DNA of 64,000 nucleotides from the NCBI RefSeq assembly GCF_003054195.1, contig NZ_QBKP01000002.1, positions 265,970-329,969 on the forward strand, written 5' to 3'. The notes under the pieces are model-generated. The model was not told where the DNA came from. It made no database searches and saw only the letters and a program-made list of their open reading frames with translations. Within the stretch, counting starts at the first letter, position 1. Every line of letters begins with the position of its first letter. Source of the stretch: Gemmobacter caeni (GTDB taxonomy: Bacteria; Pseudomonadota; Alphaproteobacteria; Rhodobacterales; Rhodobacteraceae). The translations under genes were made by a program, and so were the position numbers. This document shows, piece after piece, positions 8,838-16,834 of this stretch.

Positions 8838-10298
8838 ATGAGCCTGTTTGAGGCCTTTGGGCGGGTCAGCCGTGAACATGATGACCAGTTCCTGGAGATG
8901 ATGGCGAACCGGCCCGAGCCGGAGCCGGACCCGGACGAGGAGACGGCCGAGGTCGCACCGGCCGTGCCGGCGGCGTCCGATCCGGTTACTGCGCGAGAGG
9001 GCGCTCCCGATCGGGAGGCCGAACCGGCCCCGGCCCCTAATGCGGCAGACCCCGCTCCCACGGGGCCCGGGCCTTCCGATGCGGTTTCCGCAGCGCCCGA
9101 TGAGACGGTCGTTAAGGAGGGGGCGCCCGTTCCGGCCCCCGTCGAGGGTCCGGAGGCGGGGGCTGCGGTGACCGCGCGCCCGGAGGGGATCGCGGCCGCG
9201 GCGGAGGGGCTCCTTCAGACGGAGGCGGAGCGGGCCGCCGAGATCGCCGATATCCGGATCCGGGGCAGCGTTGTGGACGGCGGGTCCGCGCAGGACATGC
9301 TGGACGGGAAGCACCCGAGGCCGTCCGTGATGTCGCAGCGGGAGATCGACCGGATGAACCGGTTGCGGAGCCTCGGCCTTGAGCTGGAGCAGCCCTACCC
9401 CTGGCCGGACTTCATGCCCTATCCGACCGAGGCGGAGCTTCGGGAGCTTCTCAACCCCGACACGACCCCGGAGATGATCCGCGCCTTCGAGATCAACAAG
9501 CAGAAGGAGGCGGATGACATGGCCGCCCGGGCGGCCGAGATCAACGACTGGATCTTCCGCTCCGGGACGATGCGGCTCAACGAGGAGGCCCAGATGCGCC
9601 GGGCCGCGCGCCGGGACGCGGCGATCACAGAACGCAACCGCGGCAGACGTCCCGAGGACCGGCTTCAGAACGAGACCACCGTGGAGGACGTCTCGGATCT
9701 CGACCTTTACGGGGACCACTTCTACGGGGTTCGGTTCGCCATGCTGCTCCGGCTAGATTCCGCCAACGTCAGCCGCCTCGCGACCGCTCCGGTCGCCGCC
9801 TGGGGACATGACCGGCTGATCACCCTGGACGGCGGGCGCATCCGGGCGCGGGACGGGGAGCTCGTCGTGACATCCGTCTCCGCGCAGGCCGCGCAGATGC
9901 TGGTGATGGAGGCGAAGGCGCGCGGATGGGAGACGCTTCGGGTGTCCGGTGACAACGAGTTCTGCGCCGCGGTAAAACTGGCCGCCAAACAGGCCGGGAT
10001 GGGGGCGATCATCCACCGGCGCGGCCCGCTCGGGATAGGGCCCTTCTCGCGTCCGGAGGTGATCATGCCCCTGCCGCCACGCAGCCGGGTCCCGGTCGGG
10101 GTTGACCAGGGCGCGAAGCCCGACCAGGCCCGCAAGGAGGCGGAGGCGATCGCACCCCCTGAGGACGTCGAGGCCGCGAACGCGCTGGGCCAGCTCCAGC
10201 GACAGAACCGGGAAAGACAGACGGACCGGAAACGGCTGACGGTATCTGACCCGCTGGTACGGCGGGAACCCGCCCCCGAAGCCCCGTCGCCGAACTGA
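8838..10298 (+). CDS. LPD7-domain protein of unknown role
   Basis: A 486-residue protein, 20 bp after the helicase gene and probably in one operon. The first ~130 residues are acidic, Pro/Ala-rich and disordered-looking. Residues ~335-400 (VSAQAAQMLVMEAKARGWETLRVSGDNEFCAAVKLAAKQAGMGAIIH) match the LPD7 pattern, a domain often fused to relaxases and other plasmid or phage polyvalent proteins. No relaxase HxH motif is visible, so this is not itself a relaxase. A role alongside DNA processing is inferred. Confidence 0.7.
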   Translation: MSLFEAFGRVSREHDDQFLEMMANRPEPEPDPDEETAEVAPAVPAASDPVTAREGAPDREAEPAPAPNAADPAPTGPGPSDAVSAAPDETVVKEGAPVPAPVEGPEAGAAVTARPEGIAAAAEGLLQTEAERAAEIADIRIRGSVVDGGSAQDMLDGKHPRPSVMSQREIDRMNRLRSLGLELEQPYPWPDFMPYPTEAELRELLNPDTTPEMIRAFEINKQKEADDMAARAAEINDWIFRSGTMRLNEEAQMRRAARRDAAITERNRGRRPEDRLQNETTVEDVSDLDLYGDHFYGVRFAMLLRLDSANVSRLATAPVAAWGHDRLITLDGGRIRARDGELVVTSVSAQAAQMLVMEAKARGWETLRVSGDNEFCAAVKLAAKQAGMGAIIHRRGPLGIGPFSRPEVIMPLPPRSRVPVGVDQGAKPDQARKEAEAIAPPEDVEAANALGQLQRQNRERQTDRKRLTVSDPLVRREPAPEAPSPN

Positions 10299-10306
10299 GG
10301 TGCCTG

Positions 10307-11482
10307 ATGCGCGTCAACGCCAAAGCGCTCATGCGGGTCGGTGAGATCCGCTGCCATCATCAGGACCCCTCCGGTCACAGACGACCGGCGCGCGCCTGCC
10401 TGATCACGGAGGAGACCGTTCGCCAAGCCCGCGAGATGGGGGAGGCGGACCCGTCCTTGCGGTCGAGGGAGACCTCCCCGGACGTGCGCTACGGGGGGGT
10501 GCTCGCCTATATCTCGGACGCCGCGGGCGCAGCCAGGTGCGTCTTCCTGCCCCCCGGTCAGGACGGGGGTCTGACCCTCACGGACGGGACCCGCTTCCTC
10601 GGCCCGGACATGTTCTCGGCCGAGGCGGCGCTCGCCGCCACGCCCGGACCCGATCCGGATCGGGTCCGGGCCCTCCTTGGGATCCGGTCCGTCTTCCGGA
10701 TGGTCGCCGCCGCGCCCGACGAGGAGCGGTTCCCGGTCGGCCTGATCGCTCAGGCCTACCGGTCCGCGTTGCGCTCCGCCTTCGGACCGGCGCTCCTGCC
10801 CGTCGGGGAGGAGGGGCTCGTGCGCAAATGCCAGGCGGACCTGGTGCGGGCCCGGATCGCGGAGCTGGACCCGTCAAGCCCGGACGCGATCGGTCAGTGC
10901 GAACCGTTCCTTCGGGTGCTCGATCGGGCCGGAGCGGACGCCCGCGCCGAGGCGGTCCGCCTGCCCGGTTCGGAGCGGATCACCCGGGAGGAGGCGCGTC
11001 TCCTTCTTAACCGCGCCCCGTTCCGGGACCGTCTCTTCGGGGCCCTGGCGCTGACCCCGACCGAACGGATCGAGGCGGCGGTCCTGCCGATCCCGGAGGT
11101 GGAGGAGATCGAAAGGTCCCTCGCGGGGTCCCGTCTCGGCGGTCTCTGGGCGGACCGGATCAACCGGATCGCCTCCGAACTGACCGGATCCGGCGCCGGG
11201 TCCGGCTGGTACCGGATAGAGCTCACCCTCTTCGTCTCAGGCGGTCGGGACCTGATGATCCTGTCCGACAGCGTCGGCCGCGAGGCGGGGATCGCGCTGG
11301 CCTATTCCTGGCCGAGCGCGGAGCGGCGCCCGGTCCTTCAGGCCCCCTCCGGGCCGGTCTACGCGATCAGTCCCCAGGAGGTGCCTGACGAGGAGGAGCT
11401 GATTCGCCTCAGGCGCGTCCTGTCGGAGCTGGAACAGGCCAGAACCGCGAAACCCTCCCTGCGGGAGGCCCTCGACGCCTGA
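10307..11482 (+). CDS. hypothetical protein downstream of the LPD7 gene
   Basis: A 391-residue soluble protein with no signal peptide or membrane segment and no motif I know. The ATG at 10307 follows GAGGTG and lies 8 bp after the previous stop, so it should be translated from the helicase-LPD7 transcript. The sequence is rich in Arg, Glu, Ala and Pro. Its link to the helicase suggests a DNA-metabolism role, which is only a guess. Confidence 0.65.
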   Translation: MRVNAKALMRVGEIRCHHQDPSGHRRPARACLITEETVRQAREMGEADPSLRSRETSPDVRYGGVLAYISDAAGAARCVFLPPGQDGGLTLTDGTRFLGPDMFSAEAALAATPGPDPDRVRALLGIRSVFRMVAAAPDEERFPVGLIAQAYRSALRSAFGPALLPVGEEGLVRKCQADLVRARIAELDPSSPDAIGQCEPFLRVLDRAGADARAEAVRLPGSERITREEARLLLNRAPFRDRLFGALALTPTERIEAAVLPIPEVEEIERSLAGSRLGGLWADRINRIASELTGSGAGSGWYRIELTLFVSGGRDLMILSDSVGREAGIALAYSWPSAERRPVLQAPSGPVYAISPQEVPDEEELIRLRRVLSELEQARTAKPSLREALDA

Positions 11483-11540
11483 ATCCCCCCCCTTTTTCAA
11501 GGGGAGAGCATGTGTCGTCGTGCGTTTTTCACAAAAAGTG

Positions 11541-11573
11541 TTGCGAAAAAGAATTTCCATACCATATCTAGTG
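11541..11573 (+). promoter_or_regulatory. promoter with TTGCGA -35 inside the GCGAAAAA element
   Basis: TTGCGA (11541-11546), an 18-base spacer and TATCTA (11565-11570). The -35 is part of TTGCGAAAAA, so a protein bound to the element would cover it. A second, near-palindromic TTTTTCACAAAAA lies just upstream. The box ACCATATCTAGTG (11561-11573) is shared with 2301-2313. Confidence 0.6.
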
Positions 11574-11596
11574 TCAGTCTTAACGTGGAGGCAGAG

Positions 11597-12085
11597 ATGT
11601 CCAACCGTTCTTTCGTGGTCAAGGGGCTCAAATACGCCTCCGGCAGGGAGATCACCTTCGAGGTGCAGTTCTTCACCTATCTGGTTTGGACCGCGCCGGA
11701 GCGGGGGATGACCGCACGCGATCTGCGAAAGGCCTTCAAGCGGGTCTGTGAGGTGGTGGGGGAGCGTCCGACCTGGTTCGCGACCCAGCGGTTCGCCTGG
11801 TCTCTGATGAGCAGCTGCTATGTGCGGGCATATTGGCTCCGTCCTGGGTTCTACCTGGATGATGAGGCGATGGAGCTTCGACAGCGCTGCGTCTTCCAGG
11901 AGCTCCTGCGGGACACCCCCTTCGACAAGATGGACAGGATCCGCAAGCGCTATGAGACCCCGGGGGTCCCCTACGCCCGTCAGGGGCGTGAGACCTGCGA
12001 GCCGGAGGAGCTGATCCGGTTCCTGGGCGGTCTGAAGGAGGGGGACGTGGAGCGGATCAGACGAGCCGCAGCCGCGATTGCCTGA
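11597..12085 (+). CDS. hypothetical protein
   Basis: A 162-residue protein starting MSNRSFVVKGLKYASG. The ATG at 11597 follows GTGGAGG and lies 26 bases after the -10 box, so longer frames are excluded. It is rich in Arg, Phe and Trp, with no signal peptide and no recognised motif. Its 3' end overlaps the convergent DnaA-like gene by 29 bp. It could be a small nucleic-acid-binding protein, but nothing proves this. Confidence 0.65.
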   Translation: MSNRSFVVKGLKYASGREITFEVQFFTYLVWTAPERGMTARDLRKAFKRVCEVVGERPTWFATQRFAWSLMSSCYVRAYWLRPGFYLDDEAMELRQRCVFQELLRDTPFDKMDRIRKRYETPGVPYARQGRETCEPEELIRFLGGLKEGDVERIRRAAAAIA

Positions 12086-12815
12086 GAAGGATGTCCATGC
12101 TTGACCAGATCCCGTGATAGTCAGAGTCGTTTGCGATCCGTTCTGACTGGTCCAGCGTCCCCTTCTCCGTCTTGCGTCGGAGGTCGACCTGGCTCACCCC
12201 GTTGATGACGGAGGTGTGGTCCTTCCCGCCGAGGTGCTCCCCGATGACGGAGAAGGAGGTCCCGCTCACCGTACGCAGGACCCACATCGTCATGAACCGG
12301 GCGTTGACGATGTCTTTTGACCGTCTCTTCGAGATGATGTCCTTCACCGAGATCTTTGTCACCTCCTCGGTCACCTCGAGGACCTGCGCGGCGGAGGGGG
12401 TCGTCCCTGCCGGCTTGAGCGCGCGAACGGGGAGGCCTTCATCGATCATTCCAATTTTTCGCAAATGATCGATAACGCTCCGGCGGGTGGCCGGGATCGC
12501 CACCCCGTCCTTGTTGCGCAGGCGGGGGATATCGTTGAGGAGCCGCAGATAGGCCTGCGCCTGGCAGGACAGGACCCCCTTCTCTTGAAGCCGGAACACC
12601 ATCGTCCCGATCCCGTATTCCAGAACCCCGCCCGCCTCGGCGGCGACGGACATCTGGGACGCGCCCGCAAGCAGCCGATCGGTGACCTCACGGGCGCCGA
12701 GAAGGACTTCCTCCGCGTCATGGCCGCTCATGGTCTTCAGGGGAGGGCAGGAGGGGAAGGGCAGGGCCCCACGTTGGGTCGGTCTGAGGTCCTGTACGAT
12801 CGCTTTCGCCTGCAT
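12057..12815 (-). CDS. protein carrying only the DnaA DNA-binding domain (domain IV)
   Basis: A 252-residue protein. Residues ~150-215 match the DnaA C-terminal domain: ISVKDIISKRRSKDIVNAR, then the helix-turn-helix part and GGKDHTSVINGV (~196-207, compare GGRDHTTV in DnaA). There is no AAA+ ATPase domain: residues 1-145 are helical and unrelated. It therefore cannot act as a full DnaA. It may recognise DnaA-box-like sites as a regulator or help start replication (inference). The start follows GGAG. A perfect TTTTTCGCAAA copy lies inside the coding sequence (12455-12465). Confidence 0.85.
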   Translation of the reverse strand: MQAKAIVQDLRPTQRGALPFPSCPPLKTMSGHDAEEVLLGAREVTDRLLAGASQMSVAAEAGGVLEYGIGTMVFRLQEKGVLSCQAQAYLRLLNDIPRLRNKDGVAIPATRRSVIDHLRKIGMIDEGLPVRALKPAGTTPSAAQVLEVTEEVTKISVKDIISKRRSKDIVNARFMTMWVLRTVSGTSFSVIGEHLGGKDHTSVINGVSQVDLRRKTEKGTLDQSERIANDSDYHGIWSSMDILLRQSRLRLV

Positions 12816-12837
12816 GTCAGCTCCAAATGTGATATGA

Positions 12838-12848
12838 TTTTTCGCAGA
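12838..12848 (-). promoter_or_regulatory. GCGAAAAA element upstream of the DnaA-domain gene
   Basis: On the - strand, TCTGCGAAAAA ends about 22 bases before the start codon of the DnaA-domain gene. No good -10 abuts it, but TATCAC lies between it and the ribosome site. Confidence 0.45.
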
Positions 12849-12920
12849 TCGCGGGTAGATGTAACGCTGACCCCGGAGTCCGGAACAGAAAAAATGATCT
12901 GAGACGGAAAAATCCGGAAT

Positions 12921-12931
12921 TTTTTCGCAAA
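12921..12931 (+). promoter_or_regulatory. TTTTTCGCAAA element upstream of the exonuclease gene
   Basis: The element lies ~22 bases before the ATG of the YqaJ-type gene. The preceding hexamer CGGAAT is a weak -10. With the copy at 12838 it forms a divergent pair in the 137-bp gap. Confidence 0.45.
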
Positions 12932-12952
12932 CCAGTAAGGGCGGAGCGAGAC

Positions 12953-14458
12953 ATGAGCGCGAAACAGGACAAACGGGACCGCTACCAGGCCTTCGATGCG
13001 GCCGCGCTGGCGGAGGCGGCGGCCCCTGCGCCGACCGATTTCCCTCAGATGGAGCGGCGCCTGCGCGCGCTGATCGACCTGCTCCCGCAGCGTCCGGTGA
13101 TCCAGGATCACCACGTGAACCGCTGGCTTGACCGCACCATCGCGATGTCGATCGGCCGGGTGGAGATGGAGAACGGGGAGGGGAACGCCTCCGTCGGTCA
13201 CGTCCACGCCCACGCGCTCTGGCACGTGCGCCGCGCCTCGGCGATCGGCGGGTCAGAGATGGGGACGATCGTCAAACACTTCCGGGGCGACCGCGGAAAC
13301 TTCACCTCTGCGAAAAACCTCGCCCTCGAGAAGCTCCTGATCATGTCTCCGCAGCGCTCCACCCCGGAGATGGCGCGAGGGAACCGGGCGGAGCCCTGGC
13401 TCCAGCGGATGTATCACGAGGAGCACGGGGTCCGCTCGGACGAGCAGGCGCTGGGTCTCCTCAAGGGCTACCGCTGGTCTCGCCTGCCCCAGATGGTCGG
13501 AACCCCGGATGACATCGTCATCCTGCCGGACGGGCGGCGTCGTCTCGTCGACTACAAGTGCCCCTCCGCTGACGTGAACGCGGATTACGAGAAGAACGGG
13601 GTCAGCTTCGACTACGTCTGTCAGGTCCACCACTACGGGATCCTCTCCCAGTCCGCCGGCGGCCGGTTCGACGAGATGGAGGTGGCGGTCTTCGACCCGC
13701 GTTACTTCGTGATTCACCAGTACGCGGTCCCGCGGGATACGGACCTCATCCAGGAGATCATGAAGTCCGCCCGGGCATTCTGGGACGATTTCGTGATGAA
13801 CGGGCTCATCCCGGACGACATCGCCCCGGACGCGCTCGAGATCCGGGAGGGGGAGATGTACGAGCTCGGGATGCAGGCCGCGATCCTGAAGATGATGGCG
13901 GACGAGGTCGATCTGCGCAAGACGGAGCTCCTGTCCCGGATCTCCGCCATGGGGTCCGAGTGGCATGAGCTCGCGACCGGCAAGCTCGATCTCGGCTTCG
14001 CCTCCTTCACCCGGGCACGCAAATGGGACGAGGCGGTCCTCTCCGAGCTCGCCCAGTCGGTCGGGATCGATCCGCAAGCGCATCTCAAGGAGACCGGAAA
14101 GCCGGATACGGACAAGGCGGTGGCGCTGCTCGCCGCGCTCCACAAGCGGATCGTTGACGGTCAGGACCCGGGGCAGATCCTGGCCGATATCGCGCGTGAC
14201 GGGGTCCCGATGAAGTCCGCGGTGGACCTCGACGCGCTCGAGGCGGCGCTGCGCGAGGCGGGCGTTAACACCACCCCCGCCGCCGGTCTCAGTGAGAAGT
14301 TCCTGATCTCCCAGAAGAAGAAGGGCCCGGACGCGGATAACGTCCGGGCCATCAAGGCGCAGGCGATCGATCTGGCGGACACGCTGGAGGAGGTGGTCCG
14401 CAATGAGGGGAACAGGATCCTCCAAGGCGATCCTGACGAGGACCCGAACCCGGTCTGA
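12953..14458 (+). CDS. YqaJ/lambda-exonuclease-type nuclease
   Basis: A 501-residue protein with the core of phage-type 5'-3' exonucleases (PD-(D/E)XK fold): GNRAEPWLQRMYHEEHG with Glu ~147, GTPDDIVI with Asp ~186, and VDYKC (Asp200-x-Lys202). The ~100 residues before and ~290 after are extra; the tail holds helical segments. Such enzymes resect double-stranded ends for single-strand annealing. No annealing protein is seen next door. The start follows GGAG-like bases. Convergent with the gene at 14475. Confidence 0.85.
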   Translation: MSAKQDKRDRYQAFDAAALAEAAAPAPTDFPQMERRLRALIDLLPQRPVIQDHHVNRWLDRTIAMSIGRVEMENGEGNASVGHVHAHALWHVRRASAIGGSEMGTIVKHFRGDRGNFTSAKNLALEKLLIMSPQRSTPEMARGNRAEPWLQRMYHEEHGVRSDEQALGLLKGYRWSRLPQMVGTPDDIVILPDGRRRLVDYKCPSADVNADYEKNGVSFDYVCQVHHYGILSQSAGGRFDEMEVAVFDPRYFVIHQYAVPRDTDLIQEIMKSARAFWDDFVMNGLIPDDIAPDALEIREGEMYELGMQAAILKMMADEVDLRKTELLSRISAMGSEWHELATGKLDLGFASFTRARKWDEAVLSELAQSVGIDPQAHLKETGKPDTDKAVALLAALHKRIVDGQDPGQILADIARDGVPMKSAVDLDALEAALREAGVNTTPAAGLSEKFLISQKKKGPDADNVRAIKAQAIDLADTLEEVVRNEGNRILQGDPDEDPNPV

Positions 14459-14461
14459 GGC

Positions 14462-14496
14462 CGGGCTCGCCCCGTCAGGCCATTTGGCGGGGCCCG
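14462..14496. terminator. probable bidirectional terminator between convergent genes
   Basis: Stems CGGG (62-65) with CCCG (93-96) and CCCCG (70-74) with CGGGG (88-92) can form one bulged hairpin right after the exonuclease stop. It overlaps the end of the opposite gene. Confidence 0.4.
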
Positions 14497-14918
14497 CTCG
14501 AGGGCTGGACCATCGGGGAGAGGGGGGCGATCGCCGCCCGCTCCGCGATGAGCGCGCCCCCCGACAGGAACCCGATCGCGCCGATCAGGGCCCGCTCCGG
14601 GATCCGGGACTCACCCAGCGGCAGGGCGAGCTTCACGGGGAGGAGGCGGGCCTCGTCCCCGTCGACCATCATCACCCCCTCATCGGCCACGCCCGGGCTC
14701 ATCTGGATCGGGCCGCGGCACATCATGGCCCGTCCGCCGAGCGCGGAGATCTTGTGGTCGCGCTGGTGGCGCAGGTTGTGCAGGAGCACGTCCGCGTCCT
14801 GACGGTTGCGGACCTCAACGCGGCGCCGGTCGGCGCTGTCGGTCGCGCTGATGAAGTCGATCGAGGCGACCCGGTCCCCCAGGGTCAGCGTTTCGGGGTC
14901 GTAATATCCGATGGGCAT
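14475..14918 (-). CDS. hypothetical protein
   Basis: A 147-residue soluble protein, MPIGYYDPETLTLGDRVASIDFISATD at the start, with a Gly/Ala-rich C-terminal third. No signal peptide, no known motif. It has a convincing promoter of its own with the GCGAAAAA element directly after the -10 box, and a CGGAG ribosome site. A beta-rich small regulatory or structural protein is possible; I cannot say more. Confidence 0.65.
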   Translation of the reverse strand: MPIGYYDPETLTLGDRVASIDFISATDSADRRRVEVRNRQDADVLLHNLRHQRDHKISALGGRAMMCRGPIQMSPGVADEGVMMVDGDEARLLPVKLALPLGESRIPERALIGAIGFLSGGALIAERAAIAPLSPMVQPSSGPRQMA

Positions 14919-14940
14919 GCTTTGCTCCGAAGGGGTTACA

Positions 14941-14976
14941 TTTTTCGCATCATATCAGGGGATCAGAAACCGGCAA
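14941..14976 (-). promoter_or_regulatory. promoter with GCGAAAAA element at the start site
   Basis: On the - strand: TTGCCG (14976-14971), 16 bases, TATGAT (14954-14949), then GCGAAAAA directly after it. The element would cover about -6 to +3 of the transcript, a classic repressor position. Confidence 0.7.
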
Positions 14977-15005
14977 CAGGTAATCCCCAGCTTTTCGCCA
15001 CGGGC

Positions 15006-16343
15006 TCATTCCGGGGCGGGGGCGGTCTCCTCCGGACCCTGCTCCGGAGCGCTCCGGGTCGTGTCGGTACCGAAGGCGGCCTGAAGTCTGCGCGCCACCG
15101 TCTCGTCACAGCCGGGGACCCATCCGCCCGATCCGGATCCGGAGCGGGACTGACGGGTGCGGGTCTTCCCGTAGCCCTGGGTCGACCCCCGGGACGTGTG
15201 GCCCATCAGGGCGGCGACCTTATGCATCGGCATGACCCGGCGCGCCCGGGTCGCGAAGTCGTGGCGCAGCGCGTAGAGGTTGATCTGGACGGTCCGGTCC
15301 GCCAGCTCCCGCTCGGCCGTCGTCCGGACGTGCTTCGTGATCATGCTGATCAGGTCCCTCTTGCGTGCCTCCGTGAGCGGGATCCCGTGAAGCCGCGCTG
15401 CGAGCGAGATCAGCCGGAGATCCTCGTCCGGGACCCCGGTCAGGACCTGGGCCCGGAACGCGCGCACCAGGTTCGGGTTCCCGTTGCGAGTCTTGGCGTT
15501 CCGGATCATCAGGACCGGGTCGATCCGGGTCGCCGTCCGCGCGTCGATCACCGCACGCACATGTCCGATCAGCTCCGCCCCGTCGAGCGCCTCCTGCGGG
15601 ATCAGGAGGCCGGACATCGCCGCCTTCTCCGGATTGGTCCGGATCAGGCCGATCTGTGCGTGGGTGTACTCCCGTTTCGGATCGCCGCACATGAGCACGC
15701 AGTCGAACACTTCGGTGGGACGCATGCCGGTGAGCCAGACTACCCTCAGGAAGATCCTGGTCAGGGCGAGGACGTTGGCCCGGCCCGTCGCGAGGGAGGA
15801 GACCCCGTCCTCATGCGGCTGGTCCATCATTGGGAAGTCGATCCGGCTGAGGTCGCTCTCGGTGATCGGGACGTGCTTTTGCCGGTCCGGGCTCGCCTCT
15901 CGTGACCGGTTCGGATAGACCCCGCTGAGCGACTGCGCGAGGTCCTCCTGGCTACCCGGATATCCGGTCTGGGTGAGACGGGCGGTGATGTCCGAGATCA
16001 GCCAGGTCCCCATCTCGATGAGCTCGCTGACCGGCAGGGTGACGAACTCCAGCAGTCGGGCGATATCTTCGCGACTGACCTCGGTGATCGGTGGCTGCTC
16101 GAACACCCCCTCCGGCCAGACCCCCTCCTCGACGAACCGTCGGCAGATCGCCCGGATCGCGGTGACCTCGCGTCTGGCGGAGCTGACGTTGAGCAGGACG
16201 GTCCGGATGGCGATCTGGTTGCCGATCTCTGACGAGGAGGGCCTCGTCCCCTGGATCTTCAGACGGGCGCTCATGCTTTTCAGGATGCGATTGAAGTCCC
16301 CGATATAGGCGGGGTTTACGGGGTCCGGGGTGATGTCGTTCAT
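15006..16343 (-). CDS. tyrosine site-specific recombinase
   Basis: A 445-residue integrase-family protein. Catalytic pieces: TGMRPTEV (first Arg), then NLYALRHDFATRARR (second Arg; Tyr replaces the usual His of HxxR), LMGHTS (third basic position) and Tyr ~391 in STQGYGK. The N-terminal half has the core-binding helices. A ~50-residue Ser/Gly/Pro/Glu tail follows the Tyr. It could integrate the element, resolve multimers or invert segments. The flanking 490-bp gap may hold its site, but no core repeat was found. The ribosome site (AAAGAT) is weak. Confidence 0.9.
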   Translation of the reverse strand: MNDITPDPVNPAYIGDFNRILKSMSARLKIQGTRPSSSEIGNQIAIRTVLLNVSSARREVTAIRAICRRFVEEGVWPEGVFEQPPITEVSREDIARLLEFVTLPVSELIEMGTWLISDITARLTQTGYPGSQEDLAQSLSGVYPNRSREASPDRQKHVPITESDLSRIDFPMMDQPHEDGVSSLATGRANVLALTRIFLRVVWLTGMRPTEVFDCVLMCGDPKREYTHAQIGLIRTNPEKAAMSGLLIPQEALDGAELIGHVRAVIDARTATRIDPVLMIRNAKTRNGNPNLVRAFRAQVLTGVPDEDLRLISLAARLHGIPLTEARKRDLISMITKHVRTTAERELADRTVQINLYALRHDFATRARRVMPMHKVAALMGHTSRGSTQGYGKTRTRQSRSGSGSGGWVPGCDETVARRLQAAFGTDTTRSAPEQGPEETAPAPE

Positions 16344-16588
16344 ATCTTTATTCTGGGCTTTCGTCGGTTATTGAACGTGTTTCCATAGCGGGGGCCTCAT
16401 GGGGGGTGGGGCGACGTCACGCCTCATGGCGAGGACGTGGAATCCCTCTTGGCGGACCCGTCGACCGCGCGGCACTCAGCGCGGCGCTACACCGCAGCCG
16501 GCTGTCTTTATCCCCTCTCCTGGCTGAGGCCGCCGGAAACGCATCCTGCCCTGTCTGATATATGTTCAGGGAATCGGATATTGAACAG

Positions 16589-16598
16589 TTTTTCGCAG
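16589..16598 (+). promoter_or_regulatory. TTTTTCGCAG element
   Basis: TATTGA lies four bases before the element and could be a -10 box; no good -35 is seen. It is the first of two elements upstream of dotD. Confidence 0.4.
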
Positions 16599-16773
16599 AT
16601 GATGATTCATGTTGATGGGGATATCTTCCCCGAAGAGATCAGAAGGATGGCCTGCTGAAGGAAGGATGCGTCCGGACCCGTAGACTGCCAAAATCTCCCA
16701 GGACGGCCCTCTGGTGAGATCTGAAAACACTTGGGTTTTCCACAACTAAACGCGCGATGGTCAAGCAATCCCC

Positions 16774-16785
16774 TTTTTCGCAAAG
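16774..16785 (+). promoter_or_regulatory. TTTTTCGCAAAG element upstream of dotD
   Basis: A near-consensus copy 50 bases before the dotD start, following the DnaA-box-like TTTTCCACA by 30 bases. It probably controls the dotDCB-icmT transcript. Confidence 0.5.
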
Positions 16786-16834
16786 ACGCCAGTTGATAGG
16801 GTGCGGAAGAGAACCCTCAGCGGAAGTGACTGCC

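Larger units (their letters stand above)
16344..16834. other. 490-bp non-coding region between recombinase and dotD
   Basis: No gene is supported: the 73-codon frame at 16437-16658 has no ribosome site. The stretch holds two CCTCATGG copies, hairpins CCGCGC..GCGCGG near 16470, GGGGA-N5-TCCCC (16617-16631) and GAAAAC-N6-GTTTTC (16723-16740), a DnaA-box-like TTTTCCACA (16736-16744) and two TTTTTCGCA elements (16589-16598, 16774-16785). It is the best place in the window for an oriT, attachment site or origin, but no known oriT/nic sequence is recognisable. Confidence 0.4.

Noticed and set aside
8838-10298. Relaxase identity for the LPD7 protein
   Set aside because: No HxH metal triad or catalytic Tyr at the N-terminus; only the accessory domain is present.
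12455-12465. Perfect TTTTTCGCAAA copy as an operator
   Set aside because: It lies inside the coding sequence of the DnaA-domain gene with no promoter near, so it was not counted as a regulatory site, though a role cannot be excluded.
16437-16658. 73-codon frame in the gap before dotD
   Set aside because: No ribosome site precedes it, the dispersed element lies in it and the product has no pattern.
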